A DNA stretch of 64,000 bases from Micromonospora sp. CB01531 (GTDB lineage Bacteria; Actinomycetota; Actinomycetes; Mycobacteriales; Micromonosporaceae). The stretch is taken from assembly GCF_001905095.1 (NCBI RefSeq), contig NZ_LWLS01000094.1, positions 186,001 to 250,000 of the forward strand, in the 5' to 3' direction. Below, one piece after another: positions 56,475 to 64,000 of the stretch. Under the pieces are notes generated by a model that was not told the origin of the DNA, did no database searches, and saw only the letters and a list, made by a program, of their open reading frames with translations. Numbering within the stretch: position 1 is the first letter of the stretch; each line of letters opens with the position of its first letter. Both the position numbers and the translations under genes were made by a program.

Positions 56475-59345
56475 ATGAGATCACCGCTCACTGCCGCGCG
56501 GATCCGGCGTGCCCTGGCCACCCGCCGTCGCCGGGTCGTCGCCGCGGTGGTGGTGGTCGGCCTGGTCGCCGTCGCGGTGACCTGGGCGGCCCGGCCGCAG
56601 CGGCCCGGCTTCCGGACCGAGTCGGCGCTGGTGACCGTCCGCTCCGGACCGGCCGGCGACCAGCCGGTCGACCTGGACACCACGCTCTACCTGCCCGGGG
56701 ACGCGTCGGCCGGGCACCGGGTGCCGGCCGTGCTGCTGGCACACGGCTTCGGCGGCACCAAGGAGTCGGTCCGCTCCGACGCGGAGGACCTGGCCGACCG
56801 GGGGTACGCGGTGCTCACCTGGACCGCCCGGGGCTTCGGCCGCAGCGGCGGCGAGATCCATCTGGACAGCCCGGACTACGAGGTGCGGGACGCCCAGCGG
56901 CTGCTCGACCGGCTCGCCGCCCGCCCGGACATCCGGCTCGACGCCGCCGGGGACCCGCGGGTCGGCGTGGTCGGCGGCTCGTACGGCGGCGGCCTGGCGC
57001 TGCTGCTGGCCGCGCAGGACCGCCGGGTCGACGCGATCGTTCCCATGATCACCTGGAACGACCTGTCCCGGGCCTTCCTGCCCGAGAGCACCGGCAAGGC
57101 ACCCACCGAGGGCGTGTTCAAGAAGGGCTGGGCCGGCCTGTTCTTCGGTGGCGGCGGCAACGCCGGCTCCGGCCCGGCCGGCCTCTCCGGCACCACCGCC
57201 GGCCAGCCCGAGGGCGCCCCGGCGTCGGCCGGCGCGCCCAGCCCGCAGCCCGGCGCCGGCCCCGGTACCGGCTCCGGGCGCGCCCCCGGCGGCGCCGCCG
57301 ACCCGTCCTGTGGCCGGTTCGCCGCCGACGTCTGCGCCGCTTACCTGCGGATCGCCACCACCGGGCGGGCCGACGCCCAGGCGGTCGACCTGCTGCGCCG
57401 CTCCTCCCCGGCCGGGGTGCTCGACCGGATCAAGGCGCCGACCCTGCTCGTGCAGGGGGAGGCGGACACCCTCTTCCCGCTCACCGAGGCGGACGCCAAC
57501 GCGCGCGGCATCGCCGCCGCCGGCACCCCGGTCCGGGTCGCCTGGTTCACCGGCGGCCATGACGGCGGCACGGGCCCGACCTCCGACTCGGACCGGGTGA
57601 AGTTCCTGACCGCGCAGTGGCTCGACCACTACGTCAAGGGCGAGGGCGCGGCACCGGGGGACTCCTTCACCTTCTCCCGGATCGCCGGCTTCGACGCGCT
57701 CGACCGGGGTCTGGTGGCCACCGGCTACCGAACCACCGACTACCCCGGCGTGGCCGGGCAGACCCGGCACGACATCACGCTCGCCGGCCCCGCCCAGTCG
57801 GTCGCCAACCCGCCCAACGGCAACCCGGCGGCGATCTCCTCGGTGCCGTTCGCCGGGGCGATCGGCTCGCTGCTGGACGGGGTGGCCGGCGACATCCCTG
57901 GCCAGCACGCCCGGTTCGAGTCCGCCCCGCTGACCGACGCGGTCGACGTGGTCGGGGCGCCCACCGTGCAGATCAGGGCCGCCTCGCCCACCGGCGAGGC
58001 GGTGCTCTTCGTCAAGCTCTACGACGTCGACCCGCAGGGCGCCGCCACCCTCCCCGACGGCCTGGTCGCCCCGGTCCGGCTGACCGGCCTGCCGAGGGCG
58101 CTCGACGCCGCGCAGCCGGTGAGCGTCACCCTGCCGGCGATCGTCCGCCGGATCGAGGCCGGGCACCGGCTGCGGGTCGTCGTGGCCACCTCCGACCAGG
58201 CGTACGCCACCCCGGCCGAGCCGGTGGTGCACACCGTCGCCCTCGGCGGCGGCCCGCTGGTGCTGCCCACGGTCGACGCCCAGCCGATCCCCACCACGGC
58301 CACGATCTGGCGCTGGGTGCTGGTCGGCCTGGTGGCCGCGATCGCGGTCGGGCTCGCCGTGGTCGTCCTGGTGGCCCGGCGCCGGCACCGCCGCCAGGAC
58401 AGTTCGATCCACCCGGCGTACGCGGGCGTCCCGCTCGCCGTCCGCCAGCTCCGCAAGGAGTACGCGGACGGCTTCGTCGCCGTCTCCAACGTGGACTTCG
58501 AGGTGCACCCCGGTCAGGTGGTCGGCCTGCTCGGCCCGAACGGCGCCGGCAAGACCACCACGCTGCGGGTGCTGATGGGGCTGACCCAGCCCACCGCCGG
58601 CGAGATCTACGTCTTCGGTCACCGGCTGGTGCCCGGCTCGCCGGTGCTCTCCCGGATCGGGGCGCTGGTCGAGGGGCCGGGCTTCCTGCCGCACCTGTCC
58701 GGCCTGGAGAACCTGAAGGCGTACTGGCGGGCGACCGGGCGGCCCTGGGCGGACGCGCACTTCGACGAGGCGCTGGAGATCGCCGGGTTGGGCGACTCGG
58801 TGCACCGCAGGACCCGCAAGTACAGCCACGGCATGCGGCAGCGCCTGGCCATCGCCCAGGCCATGCTGGGCCTGCCCGAGCTGCTGGTGCTCGACGAGCC
58901 GACGGACGGCCTCGACCCGCCGCAGATCGCCGAGATGCGCCGGGTGCTCCAGCGATACGCCACCGACGGCCGGGCCGTGCTGGTCTCCAGCCACCTGCTG
59001 GCCGAGGTGGAGCAGACCTGTACCCACGCGGTGGTGGTGAACAAGGGGCGGATCGTCGCCTCCGGGCCGGTCGAGGAGATCGTCGGTGAGTCGCCGAGCG
59101 TGCTGTTCGAGGTCAGCGACCCGGACGCGGCACGCGGCGTGCTCGACCGGCTGCACGGCGTACGGGTGTTGCCCGACGGCGACGGCGGGCTGGTGGTGGA
59201 CACCAACGGCACGGCCCGCAGCGAGGTGGTAGCCGAGCTGGTCCGGGCCGGCATCGGGGTGGACCGGGTGGTGCCCCGACGTCGCCTGGAGGACGCGTTC
59301 CTCGCCCTGGTCGGCGAGAACTCTCGGGGAAGCGGGGACCGGTGA
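56475..59345 (+). CDS. Fusion of secreted-type alpha/beta hydrolase with ABC ATPase
   Basis: A 956-residue protein. N-terminal anchor (VVAAVVVVGLVAVAVTWAA), then an X-Pro dipeptidyl-peptidase (CocE/S15)-like alpha/beta hydrolase (about 55-590) with nucleophile motif GGSYGGG, APTLLVQGEADTLFPL and TGGHDGG. A TM helix (about 610-635, VLVGLVAAIAVGLAVVVLVA) leads to an ABC ATPase (about 660-950): GPNGAGKTT, YSHGMRQRL, LLVLDEPTDGLDP. So the hydrolase lies outside and the ATPase inside. The next gene is the permease. Substrate unknown. Confidence 0.9.
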   Translation: MRSPLTAARIRRALATRRRRVVAAVVVVGLVAVAVTWAARPQRPGFRTESALVTVRSGPAGDQPVDLDTTLYLPGDASAGHRVPAVLLAHGFGGTKESVRSDAEDLADRGYAVLTWTARGFGRSGGEIHLDSPDYEVRDAQRLLDRLAARPDIRLDAAGDPRVGVVGGSYGGGLALLLAAQDRRVDAIVPMITWNDLSRAFLPESTGKAPTEGVFKKGWAGLFFGGGGNAGSGPAGLSGTTAGQPEGAPASAGAPSPQPGAGPGTGSGRAPGGAADPSCGRFAADVCAAYLRIATTGRADAQAVDLLRRSSPAGVLDRIKAPTLLVQGEADTLFPLTEADANARGIAAAGTPVRVAWFTGGHDGGTGPTSDSDRVKFLTAQWLDHYVKGEGAAPGDSFTFSRIAGFDALDRGLVATGYRTTDYPGVAGQTRHDITLAGPAQSVANPPNGNPAAISSVPFAGAIGSLLDGVAGDIPGQHARFESAPLTDAVDVVGAPTVQIRAASPTGEAVLFVKLYDVDPQGAATLPDGLVAPVRLTGLPRALDAAQPVSVTLPAIVRRIEAGHRLRVVVATSDQAYATPAEPVVHTVALGGGPLVLPTVDAQPIPTTATIWRWVLVGLVAAIAVGLAVVVLVARRRHRRQDSSIHPAYAGVPLAVRQLRKEYADGFVAVSNVDFEVHPGQVVGLLGPNGAGKTTTLRVLMGLTQPTAGEIYVFGHRLVPGSPVLSRIGALVEGPGFLPHLSGLENLKAYWRATGRPWADAHFDEALEIAGLGDSVHRRTRKYSHGMRQRLAIAQAMLGLPELLVLDEPTDGLDPPQIAEMRRVLQRYATDGRAVLVSSHLLAEVEQTCTHAVVVNKGRIVASGPVEEIVGESPSVLFEVSDPDAARGVLDRLHGVRVLPDGDGGLVVDTNGTARSEVVAELVRAGIGVDRVVPRRRLEDAFLALVGENSRGSGDR

Positions 59346-60232
59346 TGGGACAGTCGTCATCCGTGGCCACGGTGGAGCGCCGCGGGGCCGCGCCGGGCTA
59401 CCGGCCGTCGGCGACCCTGCCGTTCCTGGCCGAGTTCCGCCGGCAGGCGTCCCGGCGGCGTACCCAGCTCGCGCTGGGGTTCATGGTGCTGCTGCCGTTG
59501 ATCATCCTGGTCGCGTTCCAGTTCAACTCGGGTGAGGACGACCGCGGCGGCCGGGGGGAGTTCTCCAGCCTGGCCGACCTGGCCACCTCCGGTGGGCTGA
59601 ACTTCACCCTGTTCACGATCCTGGTCTCGGCGTCGTTCCTCCTGGTCGTGGTGGTGGCCCTGTTCTGCGGGGACACGGTGGCCAGCGAGGCGAGCTGGGG
59701 CAGCCTGCGCTACCTGCTGGCCGTCCCGGTGCCCCGGGCCCGGCTGCTCACGGTGAAGCTGCTGGTCGCGCTCGCGTACTCGGGGCTGGCCCTGCTGCTG
59801 CTCGCCGCCACCGCGCTGCTCGCCGGCACCCTCCGGTACGGCTGGTCCCCGCTGCGCAGCCAGGTCGCCGCCGAGCTGGCCCCGGCGGACGGGCTGGTCC
59901 GCCTGCTCGCGATCCTCGGCTACCTGGCGATCGTCCTGCTGGTGGTGGCCGGGCTGGCGTTCCTGCTCTCGGTGAGCACGGACGCCGCGCTCGGCGCGGT
60001 CGGCGGGGCGGTGCTGCTCTGGATCCTCTCCAGCATCCTGGACCAGATCACCGCGTTGGGCAGTCTGCGTGCCCTGCTGCCGACCCACTACAGCAGCGCC
60101 TGGCTGGGCCTGCTCTCCACACCGGTGCAGACCGACGACGTGGTACGCGGTGCCATCTCGGCGATCGGCTACGCCACGATCTTCTGGAGCCTGGCCTTCT
60201 GGCGGTTCACCCGCAAGGACGTCACGAGCTGA
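59345..60232 (+). CDS. ABC-2-type permease
   Basis: A 295-residue membrane protein whose ATG shares a base with the preceding stop (TGATG). Six hydrophobic helices, the first at LALGFMVLLPLIILVAF and then FTLFTILVSASFLLVVVVALFCG, with EASWGSLRYLLAVPVPRARLL, the motif of ABC-2 permeases that contact the ATPase. It completes the transporter with the fusion protein. Confidence 0.9.
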   Translation: MGQSSSVATVERRGAAPGYRPSATLPFLAEFRRQASRRRTQLALGFMVLLPLIILVAFQFNSGEDDRGGRGEFSSLADLATSGGLNFTLFTILVSASFLLVVVVALFCGDTVASEASWGSLRYLLAVPVPRARLLTVKLLVALAYSGLALLLLAATALLAGTLRYGWSPLRSQVAAELAPADGLVRLLAILGYLAIVLLVVAGLAFLLSVSTDAALGAVGGAVLLWILSSILDQITALGSLRALLPTHYSSAWLGLLSTPVQTDDVVRGAISAIGYATIFWSLAFWRFTRKDVTS

Positions 60233-60333
60233 TCGCTTGATCGGCTCCAGTCCGCCGCCGTGGCGATATCCGGGTCCCCCGGGCATCGCCACGGCGGCGA
60301 CATGGCGCCGCCGAAAGCGGTGACTTTGCCGGG

Positions 60334-60639
60334 TCAGGAGTGCGCCGGGGCGGTGAGGACCGCGTCGAGCAGGCCCGGGTAGAGACGGTCCAGTTCCTCC
60401 CGCCGCAGGCGGACGCAGCGGCTGGTGCCGGCGACCCGGGTCCGGGTCAGGCCGGCCTCGCGCAGCACCTTGAGGTGGTGGCTGCGGGTCGCCTTGGAGA
60501 CCCCGAACTCGAAGGTGCCGCAGGCGTACTCACCGCCCTCGGCGAGGGCGCGCACGATCTGCAGCCGGACGTCGTCGGCCAGGGCCGCCAGCACGGCGGT
60601 GACCGGCACCTCGCGCAGCTCGGGTTCGTGCAGCTCCAT
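60334..60639 (-). CDS. ArsR-family HTH regulator
   Basis: A 101-residue protein from ATG 60639; an ATG at 60657 is possible but lies in an operator. Core: LAALADDVRLQIVRALAEGGEYACGTF, VSKATRSHHLKVLREAGLTRTRVAG. One Cys (ACGTF) is present; no clear metal site. It is divergent from an EamA exporter gene and probably represses it. Confidence 0.88.
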   Translation of the reverse strand: MELHEPELREVPVTAVLAALADDVRLQIVRALAEGGEYACGTFEFGVSKATRSHHLKVLREAGLTRTRVAGTSRCVRLRREELDRLYPGLLDAVLTAPAHS

Positions 60640-60657
60640 GTGACCAGGGTAACCCAT

Positions 60658-60717
60658 GTTCGACTTTCATCGAACAAGCTCCTAGAGTCGGCGATGCTGG
60701 TTCGACGATACTCGAAC
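60658..60717. promoter_or_regulatory. Twin operators GTTCGA-N6-TCGAAC
   Basis: Two perfect dyads, 60658-60675 and 60700-60717, with centres 42 bp apart, about four helical turns. They flank a probable promoter for the exporter (TTCGAC 60659-60664, N18, TAGAGT 60683-60688). They are very likely the ArsR-type regulator's sites. Confidence 0.75.
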
Positions 60718-60729
60718 ATTGGAGCGGTC

Positions 60730-61701
60730 TTGCGCTCTCGTCACGCCGCGTTCCCGCTCTTCGCCGTGCTCAGCTGGGGCGTCATGTTCCCCGTCCTGGC
60801 CAGCGCGCTCACCCGGATGGACGCACTCAACCTGACCACTGTCCGGTACGTCCTCGCCGCCGCCGTGCTCGTCGCACTGCTGCTGGCCCGGGAGGGGTGG
60901 ACCGCCCTGCGCGCGGGCCGGCGCGGGGCCGAGGTGCTGCTGCTCGGCGTGGTCGGCTTCGCCGGCTTCAACGTGCTCACCAACCTCGCCCTCGGGCACG
61001 CCGCCCCGCAGCAGATCGCCCTGTTCGCCGCCACCACGCCCCTGGTCACCCAGCTCGTCCGCTGGGCCCGGGACGGCGTACGCCCCCGGCCGGCGCTGCT
61101 CGGCCTCTCGCTGGTCGCCCTGGTCGGCGTCGGTCTGGTGATCACCCGCGGCCGGCTCGACGGGCTCGGCCAGTTCGGGGTCGGCGGGCTGCTCATGATC
61201 GGTGCGGTGCTCGCCTGGGCGATCTACACCCACGGCGCCGGCCGATTCCCCGAGTACTCCCCGCTGCGCTACACCACCCTGACCGCCGTCGCCGGCACGC
61301 TCGCCATGCTGGCCGCCAGCGCCGTCGCCGACCTCACCAGGCTCCAGCACGCACCGGCCGCCGCCGACCTCGTCGCGGTCGCCCCGCAGCTCGCGTACGC
61401 CGTGGTGGTCGCCGCCGTCCTCGCGGTGCTCGCCTGGAACACCGGGGTACGCCGGCTCGGCGCCGCCGACGCCGCGCTGTTCATGAACCTGGTCCCGGTG
61501 ACCACGTTCGCGGTGCAGATCCTCCGCGGCTACCGGCCCGGCGCCGTGGAACTGGCCGGCGCGGCCCTGACCATCGCCGCCCTGGTCGCCGCCAACCTCG
61601 CCACCCGTACCCGCGCCGCGACTCCCGCCCCGGCCACGCCGGTCTCCGCCGTGACCGATCGCCAGGCCGTCGTCGACCCCGTCGCCGTCCTCGCCCGCTG
61701 A
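60730..61701 (+). CDS. EamA-family (DMT) exporter
   Basis: A 323-residue membrane protein with ten hydrophobic helices in two EamA repeats (FPLFAVLSWGVMFPVLASAL, LTTVRYVLAAAVLVALLLAR, and YAVVVAAVLAVLAWNTGVRRLGAADAALFMNLVPV). TTG 60730 has GGAG 5 nt upstream. The ATG at 60694 would put the second operator inside the coding region. Substrates of this family are amino acids or small metabolites. Confidence 0.87.
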   Translation: MRSRHAAFPLFAVLSWGVMFPVLASALTRMDALNLTTVRYVLAAAVLVALLLAREGWTALRAGRRGAEVLLLGVVGFAGFNVLTNLALGHAAPQQIALFAATTPLVTQLVRWARDGVRPRPALLGLSLVALVGVGLVITRGRLDGLGQFGVGGLLMIGAVLAWAIYTHGAGRFPEYSPLRYTTLTAVAGTLAMLAASAVADLTRLQHAPAAADLVAVAPQLAYAVVVAAVLAVLAWNTGVRRLGAADAALFMNLVPVTTFAVQILRGYRPGAVELAGAALTIAALVAANLATRTRAATPAPATPVSAVTDRQAVVDPVAVLAR

Positions 61702-61786
61702 TCCCGCGCGCCGGTAGCTCACAAAATGGGAACCCGCGTTGGTGCGGGCGGTGGACCTGCATAGACTCGGGGTCACAACTGAATAC

Positions 61787-61914
61787 CTCATCCAGAGGGG
61801 CTGAGGGATACGGCCCGATGACGCCCCGGCAACCACCCGCGCGCTCGACGACGAGCGACGCCGGCAGGTGCCAATTCCGTCCCCGCCGCACAAGGCGATG
61901 CGGGGGAAGATGAG
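61787..61914 (+). ncRNA. SAM riboswitch (SAM-I/S-box superfamily)
   Basis: The conserved core is present: AGAGGGGCTGAGGGA, GGCCCGATGACGCCCC, GGCAACC and GGTGCCAATTCC. The closing P1 helix pairs CTCATC (61787-61792) with GATGAG (61909-61914). The P1 3' strand touches the Shine-Dalgarno AGAGGA (61913-61918) of the threonine synthase gene, ATG 61927. SAM binding would stabilise P1 and hide the ribosome site, so translation control is likely. A stem between P3 and P4 is long (GCGCTCGACGACGAGCG). Confidence 0.9.
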
Positions 61915-61926
61915 AGGACCCTCGAC

Positions 61927-63216
61927 ATGACGTCGACGCTTCCCGCCAGCTCCGGTATCGACACCACCCTCAGCCCGGCCCGCGCCCTGGTCTGTCGCGG
62001 CTGTTCCGCGCGCTACCCGCTCGCCGCCCAGCACGCCTGCTACGAGTGTTTCGGGCCGCTGGAGGTCGACTACGACACCGCCGCCCTCGCCACGGTCACT
62101 CGCGAACAGATCGAGGCCGGCCCGAAGAACCTCTGGCGGTACGCGGGCCTGCTCCCCGCCGGCCAGGACCCGGCCACCCGGGTGACCCTGAACCCGGGGC
62201 TGACCCCGCTGGTCGCCGCCCCGCACCTCGCCGCCGAGCTGGGCCTCACCGCCCCGCTCTGGATCAAGGACGACAGCGCCAACCCGACGCACTCGTTCAA
62301 GGACCGGGTGGTCTCGGTGGCGCTGACCGCCGCCCGGGCGCTCGGCTTCACCCGGTACGCCTGCGCCTCCACCGGCAACCTGGCCAACTCGGTGGCCGCC
62401 CACGCGGCCCGGGCGGGGGCGCCCTCGGTGGTCTTCATCCCCGGCGACCTGGAACAGGGCAAGGTGGTGACCACCGCCGTCTACGGCGGCGAACTGGTCG
62501 CCATCGACGGCTCGTACGACGACGTGAACCGGCTCTGCGGCGAGCTGGTGGAGACCGACGAGTTCGAGGACACCGCGTTCGTCAACGTCAACGTGCGGCC
62601 GTACTACGCCGAGGGCTCCAAGACCCTCGGGTACGAGGTGGCCGAGCAGCTCGGCTGGCGGATCCCCGCCCAGGTGGTCATCCCGATGGCCAGCGGCGAG
62701 CTGCTCACCAAGATCGACAAGGCGTTCTCCGAGCTGGTCGAGGTCGGGCTGGTCGAGGCGCCGGCCGGGGGCTGGAAGGTGTTCGGCGCCCAGTCCGCCG
62801 GCTGCAACCCGATCGCCACGGCACTGCACGCCGGCAGCGACACCATCGCCCCGGTCAAGCCGACCGGCATCGCCAAGTCGCTGAACATCGGCGACCCCGC
62901 CGCCGGGCTCTACGCGCTGGAGGCGGTCCGCCGCACCGGCGGCTGGATGGAGTACGCCGACGACGACGAGATCCGCGCGGCCATCCGGCTGCTGGCGCGT
63001 ACCACCGGGGTCTTCGCGGAGACCGCCGGCGGCGTCACCGTGGCGGTGTTGCGCAAGCTGGTCGAGTCCGGGCGCCTCGACCCGGCGGCCGAGACCGTCG
63101 TCTTCAACACCGGCGAGGGCCTCAAGACCCTCGACGCGGTGGCCGACCAGGTCGGCCCCACCCACCGGATCAAGCCCTCTCTCCGCGCCGCCCGCGACGC
63201 CGGCCTCCTCGGCTGA
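61927..63216 (+). CDS. thrC: Threonine synthase
   Basis: A 429-residue PLP enzyme. A zinc-ribbon-like N-terminus with CRGC and CYEC (Cys 23, 26, 38, 41), then LNPGLTPLV, the PLP-lysine motif NPTHSFKDR (Lys125), ASTGNLANSVAAHAARAG, and FNTGEGLKTLDAV. It converts O-phosphohomoserine to threonine. Phosphohomoserine is also a precursor of methionine in some pathways, which could explain control by SAM. No other thr gene is next to it. Confidence 0.93.
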   Translation: MTSTLPASSGIDTTLSPARALVCRGCSARYPLAAQHACYECFGPLEVDYDTAALATVTREQIEAGPKNLWRYAGLLPAGQDPATRVTLNPGLTPLVAAPHLAAELGLTAPLWIKDDSANPTHSFKDRVVSVALTAARALGFTRYACASTGNLANSVAAHAARAGAPSVVFIPGDLEQGKVVTTAVYGGELVAIDGSYDDVNRLCGELVETDEFEDTAFVNVNVRPYYAEGSKTLGYEVAEQLGWRIPAQVVIPMASGELLTKIDKAFSELVEVGLVEAPAGGWKVFGAQSAGCNPIATALHAGSDTIAPVKPTGIAKSLNIGDPAAGLYALEAVRRTGGWMEYADDDEIRAAIRLLARTTGVFAETAGGVTVAVLRKLVESGRLDPAAETVVFNTGEGLKTLDAVADQVGPTHRIKPSLRAARDAGLLG

Positions 63217-63232
63217 ACCCGCCACCGACCCC

Positions 63233-63292
63233 GTTGATCAAGAAGTTCACGTCGGGAAAGCTCGGGGTCGGGACCGAAACTTCTTGATCAAC
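63233..63292. terminator. TTGATCA hairpin after thrC
   Basis: A perfect 15-bp stem (63233-63247 with 63278-63292), core GTTGATCAAGAAGTT, with a 30-nt G-rich loop. It begins 17 nt after the thrC stop. It is similar in design to the hairpin at 52696. Confidence 0.8.
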
Positions 63293-63394
63293 TAGGCGGT
63301 ACGGGGGAGGGCGGATCGCCCGGACGGGGGATCGGGTCGATCCGCCGGGTAACTGGCTTTTCGCTGTGAGTGCGGAAAACCCGCCGACAAGGAC

Positions 63395-63548
63395 TTGACG
63401 GCAGGAATTGGACGGCGCAAGATGCTCGGTGCGGGAGGGCATCCGCCGGAGACTTTAAGTTCTTGCGACCCAACGCCGGAGGCGTTGTGCGGACGTCCCT
63501 CCCGACCAACGTCCGAAGGGGCCAGCGGGAAAATCGCTGGCCCCTTCG
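63395..63548 (+). ncRNA. Candidate small RNA with own promoter and terminator
   Basis: TTGACG (63395-63400), N17, CAAGAT (63418-63423) is a promoter, with start near 63430. Then three hairpins follow: CAACGCC/GGCGTTG (63471-63487), GGACGT/ACGTCC (63491-63513) with a C-rich loop, and a 14-bp stem (63514-63527 with 63535-63548), core GAAGGGGCCAGCG, as terminator. No good ORF lies in it. The C-rich loop recalls actinobacterial 6C RNA but the pattern is not the same. Confidence 0.5.
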
Positions 63549-63572
63549 CTGTGCGTGACGCAGGCTCGCCAC

Positions 63573-64000
63573 ATGGGCATCTCCATCACCCCGCTCGATC
63601 TGGCCGACCAGGCGACGCTCGACGCGGCGTACCGGATCGGCGCGGCGGCCGAAGCGGGGAACCTGCCCGACCTCCCGCCGCTGTGCCGGCGCCGATTCGA
63701 GGCGCCACTGCGCCATCCGATGCCCGGCATCGACACCCGCTGGGTGCTGGCCCGGCTCGACGGGGCGCCCGCCGGCTGGCTCCGCCTGCACCTGCACACG
63801 CTGGACAACACCGAGAACGCCAGCGCCGAGCTGGTGGTGGACCCGGCGTACCGGCGGCGCGGGGTGGGCCGGACGCTGCACGAGCACGGCCTGCGACTGC
63901 TGCGCGAGGCCGGCCGCAAGCGGGTGGTCGGCTCGACGGTCACCACCCTCCCCGGCGGGCCGGCCCGGGACGGCGCCGGCGCCGCCTTCGCCGCCGCCGT
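63573..64000 (+). CDS. GNAT-family N-acetyltransferase (N-terminal part)
   Basis: ATG 63573 opens a frame that runs off the window, giving 142 residues. It starts MGISITPLDLADQATLDAAY, has ASAELVVDPAYRRRGVGRTL with the acetyl-CoA P-loop RRRGVG, and then EAGRKRVVGSTVTT. Actinobacterial proteins of this type often have two GNAT domains of 400 or so residues; only the first is visible. The Shine-Dalgarno sequence is weak. Confidence 0.78.
   Translation, partial: MGISITPLDLADQATLDAAYRIGAAAEAGNLPDLPPLCRRRFEAPLRHPMPGIDTRWVLARLDGAPAGWLRLHLHTLDNTENASAELVVDPAYRRRGVGRTLHEHGLRLLREAGRKRVVGSTVTTLPGGPARDGAGAAFAAA

Noticed and set aside
56481..59360. A 959-codon open frame antisense to the hydrolase-ABC fusion
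   Set aside because: Low-complexity Arg/Gly/Asp/Val sequence with no motif; the plus-strand frame has clear Walker and hydrolase motifs.

Overview
The window is about 72% GC by eye, with dense, often overlapping genes, GTG and TTG starts, ECF41, DUF3263, roadblock/LC7 and gas-vesicle families. This points to a filamentous actinomycete, most likely Micromonosporaceae (a Micromonospora-type chromosome). That placement is inferred from gene content, not from a database search.

Positions 1 to about 23,620 are a prophage that continues beyond the left edge. Its right end is the 3' half of a tRNA-Thr(TGT) gene (23574-23619), read as the att core. Just inside it, a rightward HTH repressor (22990-23490) faces a long leftward operon across a 208-bp control region that carries GGAARCTGTA repeats. 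The leftward genes are, in order: a Cro-like HTH protein, a run of small proteins overlapping by a few bases, a replication-initiator-like protein whose gene contains four iteron-like repeats, Zn-ribbon and HNH proteins, an orphan DNA methyltransferase, a packaging HNH nuclease, small (P27 family) and large terminase, a portal fused to a MuF-like domain, HK97 protease and capsid, head-tail connectors, tail tube, tail assembly chaperones with a probable -1 frameshift, and the truncated tape measure protein. No integrase lies in the window.

From 23.6 to 47 kb is ordinary chromosome in short units: an OhrR-like MarR regulator, an ECF41 sigma factor with its AhpD-like partner and a recognisable ECF41 promoter, AraC/VOC, a secreted M4 metalloprotease divergent from an emfourin-like lipoprotein (a predicted protease inhibitor), an enoyl-CoA hydratase, an HNH nuclease with a possible leader-ORF attenuator, an FAD oxidoreductase, a two-TM RCK channel, PAP2, a DUF4032 kinase-like protein, an amino-sugar locus (NagA, ROK kinase, SIS, DeoR), and an ABC exporter.

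A gas-vesicle operon runs from 47.3 to 52.7 kb behind a SigB/SigF-type stress promoter. It holds three GvpA-family proteins, two GvpF/L proteins, GvpG, GvpO, GvpK, a membrane-anchored leader protein and an SRPBCC protein. A strong hairpin separates it from a convergent two-domain AAA+ ATPase, a small acidic protein and a roadblock/LC7 protein. The right end carries an alpha/beta-hydrolase-ABC ATPase fusion with its permease, an ArsR regulator divergent from an EamA exporter with twin operators, a SAM riboswitch in front of threonine synthase, a candidate small RNA, and a truncated acetyltransferase.
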